Part shown: positions 28,233-36,688 of the stretch, one piece after another
Layout of the letters: each line of letters opens with the position of its first letter
Position numbering within the stretch: the first letter of the stretch is position 1
Assembly (NCBI GenBank): GCA_963719025.1
Contig: CAVRBK010000053.1
Span: forward strand, 1-64,000
DNA length: 64,000 bases
DNA from: Thiosocius sp963719025
Lineage (GTDB): Bacteria; Pseudomonadota; Gammaproteobacteria; Chromatiales; Chromatiaceae
Direction of reading: 5' to 3'
Notes under the pieces: generated by a model
Seen by the model: only the letters and a program-made list of their open reading frames with translations
Database searches by the model: none
Told to the model about the DNA's origin: nothing
Position numbers and translations under genes: made by a program

Positions 28233-29018
28233 CTAGCCGGTGCCGGTGGCTGCCTGGCGCTCGTCCTTGCGCAGGGTCAATACATCGAATCCATCCGCCG
28301 TCACCAGGATCGTGTGTTCCCACTGTGCGGAGAGTTTGCGGTCTTTTGTGACCACGGTCCAGCCGTCCGGCAATAGCTTCACGTTGCGCTTCCCGGCATT
28401 GACCATGGGTTCGATCGTAAAGGTCATGCCGGCCTGCAGGGTGAGCCCTGTTCCGGGCGTGCCGTAGTGCAGCACCTGGGGATCTTCGTGAAAGCCACGG
28501 CCGATGCCATGACCGCAATATTCCTGGACGATGGAGTAGCTGTTCGATTCCACGAACTTCTGGATCGCATGCCCGATATCGCCGAGCCGGGCGCCCGGTC
28601 TGACCAGTTCGATGCCTTTCCACATGGCTTTCTGCGTGACGTCGACCAGTCGCTGCGATAACACCGACGGTTTGCCGATGAAGAACATCTTGCTGGTATC
28701 GCCGTGAAAGCCGTCCTTGATCACGGTGACATCGATGTTGACGATATCACCGTCTTTGAGAATCTTGTTCCCGGGAATGCCGTGGCAGACCTGGTGATTC
28801 ACCGAGGTACAGATGGACTTCGGGAAACCCCGGTAATTCAGCGGGGCGGGAATCGCATTCTGTTCGTTGACGATGTATTCGTGGCAGATTCGGTCCAGTT
28901 CGTCGGTGCTGACGCCCGGTTTGACGTGCTCACCGATCATCTCGAGCACTTCTGCCGCCAGACGACCGGCGACGCGCATTTTTTCGATTTCGTCCGGCGT
29001 TTTTACGATTACAGCCAT
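28233..29018 (-). CDS. map: type I methionine aminopeptidase, 261 aa
   Basis: Map removes initiator Met from nascent proteins. SVNHQVCHGIP carries the substrate His, and NIDVTVIKDGFHGDTSKMF two metal Asp residues. GHGIGRGFHEDPQV holds the metal His and the next His, TFTIEPMVNAG the first Glu and QWEHTILVT the last. Length is normal. It reads divergently from rpsB, as in E. coli, and the two start codons are 245 bases apart with the rpsB promoter between. Confidence 0.96.
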   Translation of the reverse strand: MAVIVKTPDEIEKMRVAGRLAAEVLEMIGEHVKPGVSTDELDRICHEYIVNEQNAIPAPLNYRGFPKSICTSVNHQVCHGIPGNKILKDGDIVNIDVTVIKDGFHGDTSKMFFIGKPSVLSQRLVDVTQKAMWKGIELVRPGARLGDIGHAIQKFVESNSYSIVQEYCGHGIGRGFHEDPQVLHYGTPGTGLTLQAGMTFTIEPMVNAGKRNVKLLPDGWTVVTKDRKLSAQWEHTILVTADGFDVLTLRKDERQAATGTG

Positions 29019-29076
29019 TTCGACCCTTCATGCTGGAATTGGGTTAAAAAATCAACGTCTTGGCGTCAAGTGCGGA

Positions 29077-29105
29077 TTGAGGCCGGGAGCGTCATATGGT
29101 ATAAA
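29077..29105 (+). promoter_or_regulatory. sigma70 promoter of the rpsB operon
   Basis: TTGAGG at 29077-29082 and TATAAA at 29100-29105 are separated by exactly 17 bases. Transcription would begin near 29112, leaving a leader of about 150 nt before rpsB. Confidence 0.7.
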
Positions 29106-29167
29106 ACGCGCCGCTTGGCGGCAATGGCCACCAGGTACCCCGTTTCTGGGGTTAATAAAACGACACA

Positions 29168-29229
29168 CACGTACCGCAACTCGGCGCCTGGGTGCCCGGC
29201 GAAAGCTGGGTCGGTCGTCAGGGTACGTG
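29168..29229 (+). promoter_or_regulatory. structured 5' leader of rpsB, probable S2 autoregulatory element
   Basis: CACGTACC at 29168-29175 pairs perfectly with GGTACGTG at 29222-29229, closing a 46-nt domain 33 bases before the start codon. Smaller hairpins lie inside and upstream (ACCCC/GGGGT at 29137-29152). Leaders of rpsB in gammaproteobacteria bind ribosomal protein S2 and repress the operon. The pairing is seen in the sequence; the regulatory role is inferred from that family. Confidence 0.5.
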
Positions 29230-29262
29230 GAGGCTCAACCCAACATTAATACGGAGCAATCC

Positions 29263-30006
29263 ATGAGCAATGTTTCCATGCGCCAGATGCTTGAAGCAGG
29301 CGTGCATTTCGGTCACCAGACCCGTTACTGGAATCCCAAGATGAGTCCCTTCATCTTTGGTCATCGTAACAAGATCCATATCGTCAACCTCGAGAAAACG
29401 CTGCCACTGTACAACGATGCGTTGAATTTCGTCGGCAAGTTGGCATCAAACGGCGGCAAGCTTCTGTTTGTCGGTACCAAGCGCTCGGCGCGTGATGTCG
29501 TCCGCGAGGAGGCTGAGCGCTGCAATATGCCGTTCGTCAACCATCGCTGGTTGGGTGGCATGCTGACCAACTTCAAGACGATCAAGCAGTCGATCAAGCG
29601 CCTGAAGGAACTTGAGGCGATGGAAGCCGACGGTTCAATGGCCGCCCGCTTCAACAAGAAAGAAGCACTGACATTGAGTCGCGAAAAGGAAAAGCTCGAT
29701 CGCAGCCTCGGCGGCATCAAGAACATGAGCGGATTGCCCGATGCGCTGTTCGTGGTCGACATCGGACATGAAAAGATTGCCGTGGCAGAGGCCAAGAAAC
29801 TGGGCATTCCGGTTATCGGTGTGGTTGATACCAACAACGATCCGCAGGACATCGACTACGTGATCCCGGGCAATGACGACGCGATTCGCGCCGTTCAGCT
29901 TTATGTCCAGGGTGCTTCGGCGGCGATCCTGGAGGGTCGGGCGGCAGCGGCGACTGCAGCGGCCGGTGGTGGCCGTGGCGAGACTGAGAACCAGCCGTCG
30001 GCCTGA
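29263..30006 (+). CDS. rpsB: 30S ribosomal protein S2, 247 aa
   Basis: MSNVSMRQMLEAGVHFGHQT is the family start; ATG 29263 is preceded by CGGAGC at 29252-29257. KMSPFIFGHRNKIHI, HRWLGGMLTNFKTIKQS and GIPVIGVVDTNNDPQDIDY are characteristic. The C-terminus has an alanine-rich tail. It is intact and begins the translation/lipid superoperon. Confidence 0.97.
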   Translation: MSNVSMRQMLEAGVHFGHQTRYWNPKMSPFIFGHRNKIHIVNLEKTLPLYNDALNFVGKLASNGGKLLFVGTKRSARDVVREEAERCNMPFVNHRWLGGMLTNFKTIKQSIKRLKELEAMEADGSMAARFNKKEALTLSREKEKLDRSLGGIKNMSGLPDALFVVDIGHEKIAVAEAKKLGIPVIGVVDTNNDPQDIDYVIPGNDDAIRAVQLYVQGASAAILEGRAAAATAAAGGGRGETENQPSA

Positions 30007-30040
30007 ACGCGGCACGGAAAAGCTTTAACGATCCGTCCCT

Positions 30041-30057
30041 GACCGGCCCGGCCGGTC
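30041..30057 (+). terminator. hairpin between rpsB and tsf, possible attenuator
   Basis: GACCGGC at 30041-30047 and GCCGGTC at 30051-30057 form a perfect 7-bp stem. A T-rich region (TTTATTTTTTG) lies about 25 bases further on, too far for a classical terminator. Partial termination or processing between rpsB and tsf is known in other gammaproteobacteria and is inferred here. Confidence 0.4.
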
Positions 30058-30105
30058 GGGGGTCGTTCGTTAGCAGCGATATTTATTTTTTGAGGTAACG
30101 AGAGC

Positions 30106-31000
30106 ATGGCAATTACGGCTTCCCTTGTGAAGGAACTGCGCGAGCGCACTGGCGCTGGCATGATGGAGTGCAAGAAGGCACTGACCGAGACCGATGGCGA
30201 CATCGAGGCTGCCATCGAGAACATGCGTAAATCGGGTCAGGCCAAGGCCGCCAAGAAGGCCGGCCGTACGGCGGCCGACGGTGTGGTCGTCATGGCACGG
30301 GCCGACGACGGTTCCAAGGTGGTCATGGTCGAGGTCAACTGTGAGACCGACTTCGTCGCCAAGGACGAGAACTTCAAATCGTTCGCCGATGCGGTGGCTG
30401 ATCGCGTGCTGAACAGCGATGCGGCTGATGTCGAGGCCCTGATGGCGCTGCCGCTGCACGAAGGTGAGGACACCACGATCGAAGAGGCGCGTCAGGCGCT
30501 GATTTCCAAGATCGGCGAGAACATGAGCGTTCGCCGCTTCGTGCGCATGCCGGCGCAGGGGGCGATCGCTGGCTACAGTCACGGTGTGCGTATCGGCGTG
30601 CTGGTCGATGTCACCGGTGGCGACGAAGGCCTGGGTCGCGACCTGGCGATGCACGTCGCCGCCAGCAACCCGGTCTGCGTGAGCGAAGATCAGGTGCCGG
30701 CCGAGATGCTGGCGAAAGAGCGCGAGATCACCGAGGCGCAGGCCAAGGAAAGCGGCAAGCCGGACAACATCATCGAGAAGATGATCGAAGGCCGCATGCG
30801 CAAGTACCTGGGCGAGATCACCCTGCTGGGCCAGCCGTTCGTCAAGGATCCGGACACCAAGATCGGCAAGCTGCTGGAGCAGCAGGGTGCCACGGTGAAT
30901 GCCTTCATCCGCTTCGAAGTGGGTGAGGGTATCGAGAAGAAAGTACGAGGACTTCCGCGAGGAAGTCATGGCCCAGGCCGCGGCTGCACGCGGCGAGTGA
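30106..31000 (+). CDS. tsf: elongation factor Ts, frameshifted near the C-terminus
   Basis: EF-Ts is the guanine exchange factor of EF-Tu. The N-terminus MAITASLVKELRERTGAGMM and the TDFVAK motif (VNCETDFVAKDENF) are present. An extra base near 30946 (GTA-C-GAG) breaks the frame; corrected, the end reads EDFREEVMAQAAAARGE with TGA at 30998-31000, matching the usual C-terminus. Corrected length is about 297 residues. As written the frame would run on into pyrH, which is not biological. Confidence 0.93.
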
Positions 31001-31068
31001 GCCAGTCGGGCGGCCCGCTTCCCGGGCCGTCCGTTTCCATCCATCCCGAGCAGCGTGTGCAAATCCCA

Positions 31069-31801
31069 ATGCCAGATGACACAGTTCCCCGACGGATCCT
31101 GCTGAAACTCAGCGGCGAGGCCCTGATGGGCGACGGCGTTTTCGGTATCGATCCGCGGTCATGGGTCGCGTGGCCGGCGAGATTGCGGATCTGGTCGCTC
31201 TGGGCGTGCAGATCGGCCTGGTGATCGGCGGCGGCAACATCTTTCGCGGCGCCGGACTGGCCGGCGGTGGCTTCGATCGCGTGACCGGTGACCACATCGG
31301 CATGCTGGCCACGGTGATGAATTCCCTGGCGATGCAGGATGCCCTGCAGAAACAGGGTGTCGATGCCCGCACCATGTCGGCGTTCCGGATCGACCAGATT
31401 TGCGAACACTACAGCCGCAACGATGCGGTCCGGCATCTCGAGGCCGGACGTGTCGTCATACTCTCCGGCGGAACCGGAAATCCTTTTTTCACGACCGATT
31501 CGGCGGCCAGTCTGCGCGCGATCGAGATCGGTGCCGATGTGATGATCAAGGCGACCAAGGTCGACGGCGTATATTCGGCCGATCCGGTCAAGCATCCGGA
31601 TGCCACGTTCTACCCGCAGTTGAGCTACGATCGCGTCTTGCGGAGGGCCTGGCGGTGATGGATGCGACGGCAGTCGTGTTGTGCAGGGAACAGGGTATGC
31701 CGTTGCGGGTAATGAACATCAATGAAGAAGGCGCTTTGCAGCGCGTCGTCCGGGGTGAGGCTGTAGGCACCCTGGTTACGAGTGGAGAGAGTCATGATTG
31801 A
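31069..31801 (+). CDS. pyrH: uridylate kinase, frameshifted twice
   Basis: PyrH phosphorylates UMP to UDP. The start MPDDTVPRRILLKLSGEALM has the amino-acid-kinase lysine site. A base appears to be missing near 31155 (D-P-[A]-V-M-G) and another near 31640 (R-V-L-[A]-E-G). The middle frame contains VIGGGNIFRGAG, TVMNSLAMQDAL and KATKVDGVYSADP. The last piece, LRVMNINEEGALQRVV, ends at TGA 31799-31801. Unlike most breaks in this window both look like one-base deletions. Corrected length is about 244. It overlaps frr by 8 bases. Confidence 0.9.
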
Positions 31802-32351
31802 CGACATCAAAAAGGATGCGGCCAGCCGTATGGGCAAGAGTGTCGAGGCGCTGGGCCACGATCTTGCCAAGGTCCGCACCGGGCGCGCCCATCCGAGCCT
31901 GCTGGATCATCTCACCGTGTCTTACTACGGCTCTGATGTGCCGCTGAAGCAGGTGGCGAACGTCGGTGTCGAGGATGCGCGCACGATGACGGTGCAGCCC
32001 TACGAGCAGCAGATGGTCACGGCGGTCGAAAAGGCCATCATGGAGTCCGATCTCGGGCTGAACCCGAACAGCGCCGGCACGCTGATCCGTGTGCCGATGC
32101 CGCAGCTGACCGAAGAGCGCCGTCGCGACATGACCAAGATCGTGCGCCAGGAGGCTGAGCAGGCGAGGGTTGCGGTACGCAATATCCGTCGCGATGCCAA
32201 CAGCGATCTGAAAGAGCTGGTGAAGGAAAAGCTGATTTCCGAGGATGACGAGCGCCGCGGCCAGGAGATTATTCAGAAACTCACCGATCAGCATGTCAAG
32301 GAGATCGACGAGTTGCTGGAGAAGAAAGAAAAAGACCTGATGTCGGTCTGA
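31794..32351 (+). CDS. frr: ribosome recycling factor, 185 aa
   Basis: MIDDIKKDAASRMGKSVEAL, then KVRTGRAHPSLLDHL and VQPYEQQMVTAVEKAIMESD, are diagnostic. With EF-G it splits post-termination ribosomes. The length of 185 is exact for the family and the frame is intact. ATG 31794 overlaps the pyrH stop, implying coupling. Confidence 0.97.
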   Translation: MIDDIKKDAASRMGKSVEALGHDLAKVRTGRAHPSLLDHLTVSYYGSDVPLKQVANVGVEDARTMTVQPYEQQMVTAVEKAIMESDLGLNPNSAGTLIRVPMPQLTEERRRDMTKIVRQEAEQARVAVRNIRRDANSDLKELVKEKLISEDDERRGQEIIQKLTDQHVKEIDELLEKKEKDLMSV

Positions 32352-32366
32352 TCCGCCGGAACTATC

Positions 32367-33129
32367 GTGGCGGATGATGCTGATATCGCTGTTTCCCCAG
32401 GGCCGGGTGCCATACCCGAGCATGTTGCCATCATCATGGACGGCAATGGTCGCTGGGCAGAGGCGCGAGGTCAGGCCCGGCATGCCGGGCACAAGGCGGG
32501 GGTCGGCAGCGTTCGCAGCACCATCGAGGAATGTGTGCGCCACGGGGTTCAAGGTGCTGACCCTGTTCGCCTTCAGCAGCGAGAACTGGCGCCGACCGAA
32601 AAGCGAGGTCAGTCTCCTGATGGAGCTGTTTCTCGCCGCGCTGCAGCGCGAGGTCAAGCGGATGCAGATCAACGATATCCAGTTGCGGGTTATTGGCGAC
32701 ATCTCGGCGTTTCCGGACAAGTTGCAGAAACGTATCCGTGATTCCGAGAAAGCGACCCAGAACAACCAGCGATTGATCCTGCAGATCGCGGCAAACTATG
32801 GCGGCCGTTGGGATATCACCCAGGCGGCGCGCAAGCTCGCCGCCGCCGTTCAGCGCGGTGACCTGGTTCCTGACGATATCGATGAACAGGTATTCGCGCG
32901 GGCGACGACCCTTGCCGATCTGCCCGATCCCGACCTGTTCATCCGCACCGGTGGTGATCTTCGGATCAGCAATTTTCTGCTCTGGCATTCCGCCTATACC
33001 GAACTCTATTTCACGCCGGTGCTGTGGCCTGATTTCGACGAGGTCGAGTTTGCCAAGGCGCTCGCCGCGTTTGCCGCGCGGCAGCGTCGTTTCGGGCGGA
33101 CCGGTGCGCAGGTACAGGGCGCCAGCTGA
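32367..33129 (+). CDS. uppS: undecaprenyl diphosphate synthase, frameshifted once
   Basis: A cis-prenyltransferase making the C55 carrier for peptidoglycan. From GTG 32367 the first piece contains HVAIIMDGNGRWAE (catalytic Asp in DGNGRW). An extra G near 32547 moves the frame to FKVLTLFAFSSENWRRP and onward through LPDPDLFIRTGGDLRISNFL. Stop TGA at 33127-33129 overlaps the cdsA ATG. Corrected length is about 253. Confidence 0.93.
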
Positions 33130-33954
33130 TGCTATGGCAACGCGTCCTGACGGCGTTGGTGCTGATTCCGCTGGTTGTCGGCGGCATCCTGTACCTGGAT
33201 ACGCCGTACCTGGCCATAGTGCTTGCCCTGGTCTTTCTCATCGGCGCCGACGAGATGGCGCGCCTGTCCAGGCTGACCGCGCCGTGGATGCGCCTTGCCT
33301 ACGTTGCCGCGGTTGCTGCGGGCCTATGGCTGTCGTGGCGTGGTCTGCGCCCGGCGCACATCGAATCGATCCAGTGGGTCATGACGGCGTGGTGGACCCT
33401 GACGACCCTCGCGTTGGTCCTCCGGCGTCGCCAGTTGGCAATTGTTGACGGGATGCGGCCGGCCATCCTGATCCTCGGCGCTCTGGTGCTGCTGACCGCA
33501 TGGATATCGATCGTTACCCTGCATGCCGCCAGTGCGCGCGGCCCGCTGCTGGTGTTGTGTCTGTTCGTCTTGATCTGGGTCGCCGATTCCGGCGCCTACT
33601 TCGCCGGGCGGGCGTTCGGTGAGCGCAAGCTGTCACCCTACGTCAGTCCCGGCAAGACCTGGGCCGGTGCCGGTGGCGCCGTGCTCGGTGCGCATTCTGC
33701 GGCCGCGTTGCTGGGCGGCAGTGGGCTGGTCGGCGATGTGGCGCTGCCGGCACTGATCGCGCTGGGCGTGTTCGTTACGCGTGATTTCGATTGGCGGTGA
33801 CCTGTGGGAAAGCCGGCTCAAGCGCGAAGCCGGCATCAAGGACAGCGGCAGCCTGTTGCCGGGGCACGGCGGCGTGCTCGATCGAATCGACAGTCTGTTG
33901 GCGGCTGCGCCGGTGTTTGCGCTGGGCGTCGCGCTGATTGGAGCAGGGGCATGA
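33129..33954 (+). CDS. cdsA: phosphatidate cytidylyltransferase, frameshifted once
   Basis: CdsA makes CDP-diacylglycerol in the inner membrane. MLWQRVLTALVLIPLVVGG begins several transmembrane helices; VADSGAYFAGRAFGERKL and SPGKTWAGAGGA are typical. An extra C near 33780 breaks the frame before the signature; corrected it reads VISIGGDLWESRLKR, then E-A-G-I-K-D-S-G, LLPGHGGVLDRIDSL and a TGA at 33952-33954. Corrected length is about 274. It overlaps dxr by four bases (ATGA). Confidence 0.92.
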
Positions 33955-35133
33955 AGGGTATCGCGGTGCTGGGATCGACCGGCTCGATCGGCGTCAGCAC
34001 CCTGGACGTGGTGGGACGGCACAGCGACCGGTATCGCGTCGTAGCACTGAGCGCAAACCGTGATGTGCCGGGCATGCTCGCGCAGTGTCGCGAGCATCGC
34101 CCGCAACTCGCCGCCATGGCCGATCCTGACAGCGCGCGCCAACTCGCCGATGCGCTGCGGGCTGCGGGCCTGCCGACCGAGGTGATGGCTGGTCCCGCTG
34201 GATTGGAGGCGGTTGCCACCCACCCGGACGCAGCCGATGTGATGGCGGCCATCGTCGGTGCAGCCGGTATGCTGCCGACACTGGCGGCGGTGCGGCTGGG
34301 GCGGCGCGTGTTGCTGGCCAACAAAGAGGCGCTGGTGGTTTCGGGGGCGATCTTCATGGCCGAGGCCAAGGCCAGCGGGGCCGAGATCCTGCCGATCGAC
34401 AGCGAGCACAATGCGGTCTTCCAGTGCATGCCGCCTGGTTTTGCCGCCGGACTCGATTCGGTAGGGGTCGAGCGGATTCTGCTGACGGCCTCGGGCGGGC
34501 CGTTTCGCGATCGCACCATCGACCAGTTGCATGATGTCACTCCGGAGGAGGCCTGTGCCCATCCCGAACTGGGACATGGGGCGCAAGATCTCGGTCGATT
34601 CGGCGACCATGATGAACAAGGGCCTCGAGGTGATCGAGGCGCGCTGGCTGTTCGATGCCCGGCCGGACCAGATCCAGGTCGTGGTCCATCCGCAGAGCGT
34701 GATCCATTCGCTGGTGCAGTACGTCGATGGCTCGGTGCTTGCCCAGCTCGGCAACCCGGATATGCGCACGCCGATCGCGCATGCCCTGGCCTGGCCGCAG
34801 CGTCACAGCTCCGGGGTTGCGTCCCTCGATCTGTTCGATATTGCGAGGCTCGACTTCGAGCCACCGGACACGTCGCGCTTTCCCTGTCTGCGACTTGCTT
34901 TCGACGCCGTGGCCGCCGGCGGAACCGCGCCGGCTGTGCTGAATGCGGCGAACGAGGTCGCCGTGGCGCGTTTCCTCGACGGCGCGCTGGGGTTCACCGG
35001 GATTGCCGGCGTGGTCGAGAGCACCCTGGCTGCTTTCGATCACGCCCCGGCAATCGATCTCGATCAGTTGCTGTCGGTCGACCGCGAGGCACGGCGGCTG
35101 GCGGAACAACAGCTCCCGGGAGCGGTCAGATAA
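33951..35133 (+). CDS. dxr: 1-deoxy-D-xylulose 5-phosphate reductoisomerase, frameshifted once
   Basis: Dxr makes MEP for isoprenoid synthesis. The NADPH site is LGSTGSIGVSTLDVV at the N-terminus; LLANKEALVVSG and LPIDSEHNAVFQC carry the metal and substrate residues. An extra G near 34566 (CCC-G-AAC) breaks the frame; the rest resumes NWDMGRKISVDSATMMNKGL through LNAANEVAVARFLDG and ends at TAA 35131-35133. Corrected length is about 393. Confidence 0.94.
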
Positions 35134-35137
35134 ACCC

Positions 35138-36502
35138 ATGGAAGACCTGATTTTCAAGATTGCTGCCTTCATCGTCGCCGTTGGCCTGCTGGTGGCCGTG
35201 CACGAGTTCGGGCACTTCTGGGTGGCGCGCCGCCTCGGGGTCAAGGTGCTGCGTTTCTCGATCGGTTTCGGCCGGCCGCTATGGCGGCGGCAGAGCAGTC
35301 CGGACGAACCGGAGTACGTGATCGCCGCGATCCCGCTCGGCGGCTATGTGAAGATGCTGGATGAGCACGAGGGGCCGGTGCCGCCAGAGGAGGCCCATCG
35401 CGCCTTCAATCGCCAGTCACTGTGGGTGCGATCGGCGGTTGTCGTCGCCGGTCCGCTGTTCAATTTCCTGTTCGCCATCGCGGCATTCTGGGGCGTGTTG
35501 ACCCTGGGTGAGACCGGTTTGCGCCCGATCATCGGGGACGTGACCCCGGGTGGGGTGGCCGCGCGGGCCGAGCTTGCCGTCGGTGACGAAATCTTATCGA
35601 TCAACGGCCAGGTGACCCCGACCTGGTCGCTGGCGATGCAGGAGCTTGCGACCGCCTCGGTCGGGCAGCCGCAACTGCGTATCGTGGTCAGGGATGTCGC
35701 CGGTATCGAACGGCAGCGGACGATCCCGTCCAGCGAAATTGGTGATCTCGCCGAAACCCGGGATCTGCTGGGTCACATCGGGCTCGCACCAGAGCGGCCG
35801 GCCGTGCCGCCGGTGTTCGGCCGGGTGATTGCTGGCGAGGCGGCCGATCAGGCTGGCCTCACCAGCGGAGACCGCATCGTCTCGGCCGATGGGGCGCCAA
35901 TCGAGGACTGGAGTGGTTGGGTCCGCTACGTGCAGGCCCGTCCCGGTGCGGTTATCGACCTGGTGGTCGATCGTGCTGGTGAGCGCCTCGATATTGCCTT
36001 GACCCCGGCGCCGCTGGCGCGCGATGACGAGGTTATCGGCAGGATCGGTGCCTCGAATCAGCCGGTGCCGGGTCTGCTGGAGCGTTACCAGGTGACCCAT
36101 CGCATGGGCCTGGCGGAGGCTCTGCCGGCCGCGGTCGGGCGCACTGTGGAGTACTCGGTTCTGACCCTCAAGGTGATGTGGCGGATTGTCACCGGCCAGG
36201 CATCCATCCACAATCTCAGCGGACCGATCACTATCGCCGATGCGGCGGGCAAGACCGCCAGTATCGGTTTCGTCTATTTTCTCAAGTTTCTCGCCATCGT
36301 CAGTATCAGCCTGGGTGTGCTGAACCTGTTGCCGGTGCCGGTGCTGGATGGTGGGCACCTGTTGTATTTTGCGATCGAGGCACTGAAGGGCAGCCCGGTG
36401 TCGGAAGCGGTCATGCTGCAGGGGCAGAAGATCGGCATGGCCCTGCTGCTCGGCCTGATGTCGCTGGCCTTCTATGTCGATATCCTGCGCGCCTTCGGCT
36501 GA
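35138..36502 (+). CDS. rseP: RseP/RIP site-2 metalloprotease, 454 aa
   Basis: RseP is the inner-membrane protease of the sigma-E pathway that cleaves RseA. The zinc motif is HEFGH at residues 22-26. Two PDZ domains follow (GDVTPGGVAARAELAVGDEI and EAADQAGLTSGDRIVSADG). The third ligand motif is NLLPVPVLDGGHLL near the C-terminus. ATG 35138 lies four bases after the dxr stop; the longer frame overlaps dxr. Its place directly before bamA is conserved. Confidence 0.96.
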   Translation: MEDLIFKIAAFIVAVGLLVAVHEFGHFWVARRLGVKVLRFSIGFGRPLWRRQSSPDEPEYVIAAIPLGGYVKMLDEHEGPVPPEEAHRAFNRQSLWVRSAVVVAGPLFNFLFAIAAFWGVLTLGETGLRPIIGDVTPGGVAARAELAVGDEILSINGQVTPTWSLAMQELATASVGQPQLRIVVRDVAGIERQRTIPSSEIGDLAETRDLLGHIGLAPERPAVPPVFGRVIAGEAADQAGLTSGDRIVSADGAPIEDWSGWVRYVQARPGAVIDLVVDRAGERLDIALTPAPLARDDEVIGRIGASNQPVPGLLERYQVTHRMGLAEALPAAVGRTVEYSVLTLKVMWRIVTGQASIHNLSGPITIADAAGKTASIGFVYFLKFLAIVSISLGVLNLLPVPVLDGGHLLYFAIEALKGSPVSEAVMLQGQKIGMALLLGLMSLAFYVDILRAFG

Positions 36503-36688
36503 GTTGCCGTGGTGGTGAGTCTATGTTGCACTGCAACGTGATCCGCTTGCCGGCCGCGCCGAGCGGGGTCGTAATCGTTATCCATTCTATTTTTGACACC
36601 CCTGATACCTTATAATCGCCCACTTTGTGACCCAGGCGCTTCCCCGGTGCCGAATTGTCGCGATTATTCGAAAACTGGAGGCAGGTAA

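Noticed and set aside
36593..36616. TTGACA and TATAAT hexamers upstream of bamA
   Set aside because: Both hexamers are perfect, but the spacer is only 12 bases, too short for a sigma70 promoter, so no promoter was annotated.
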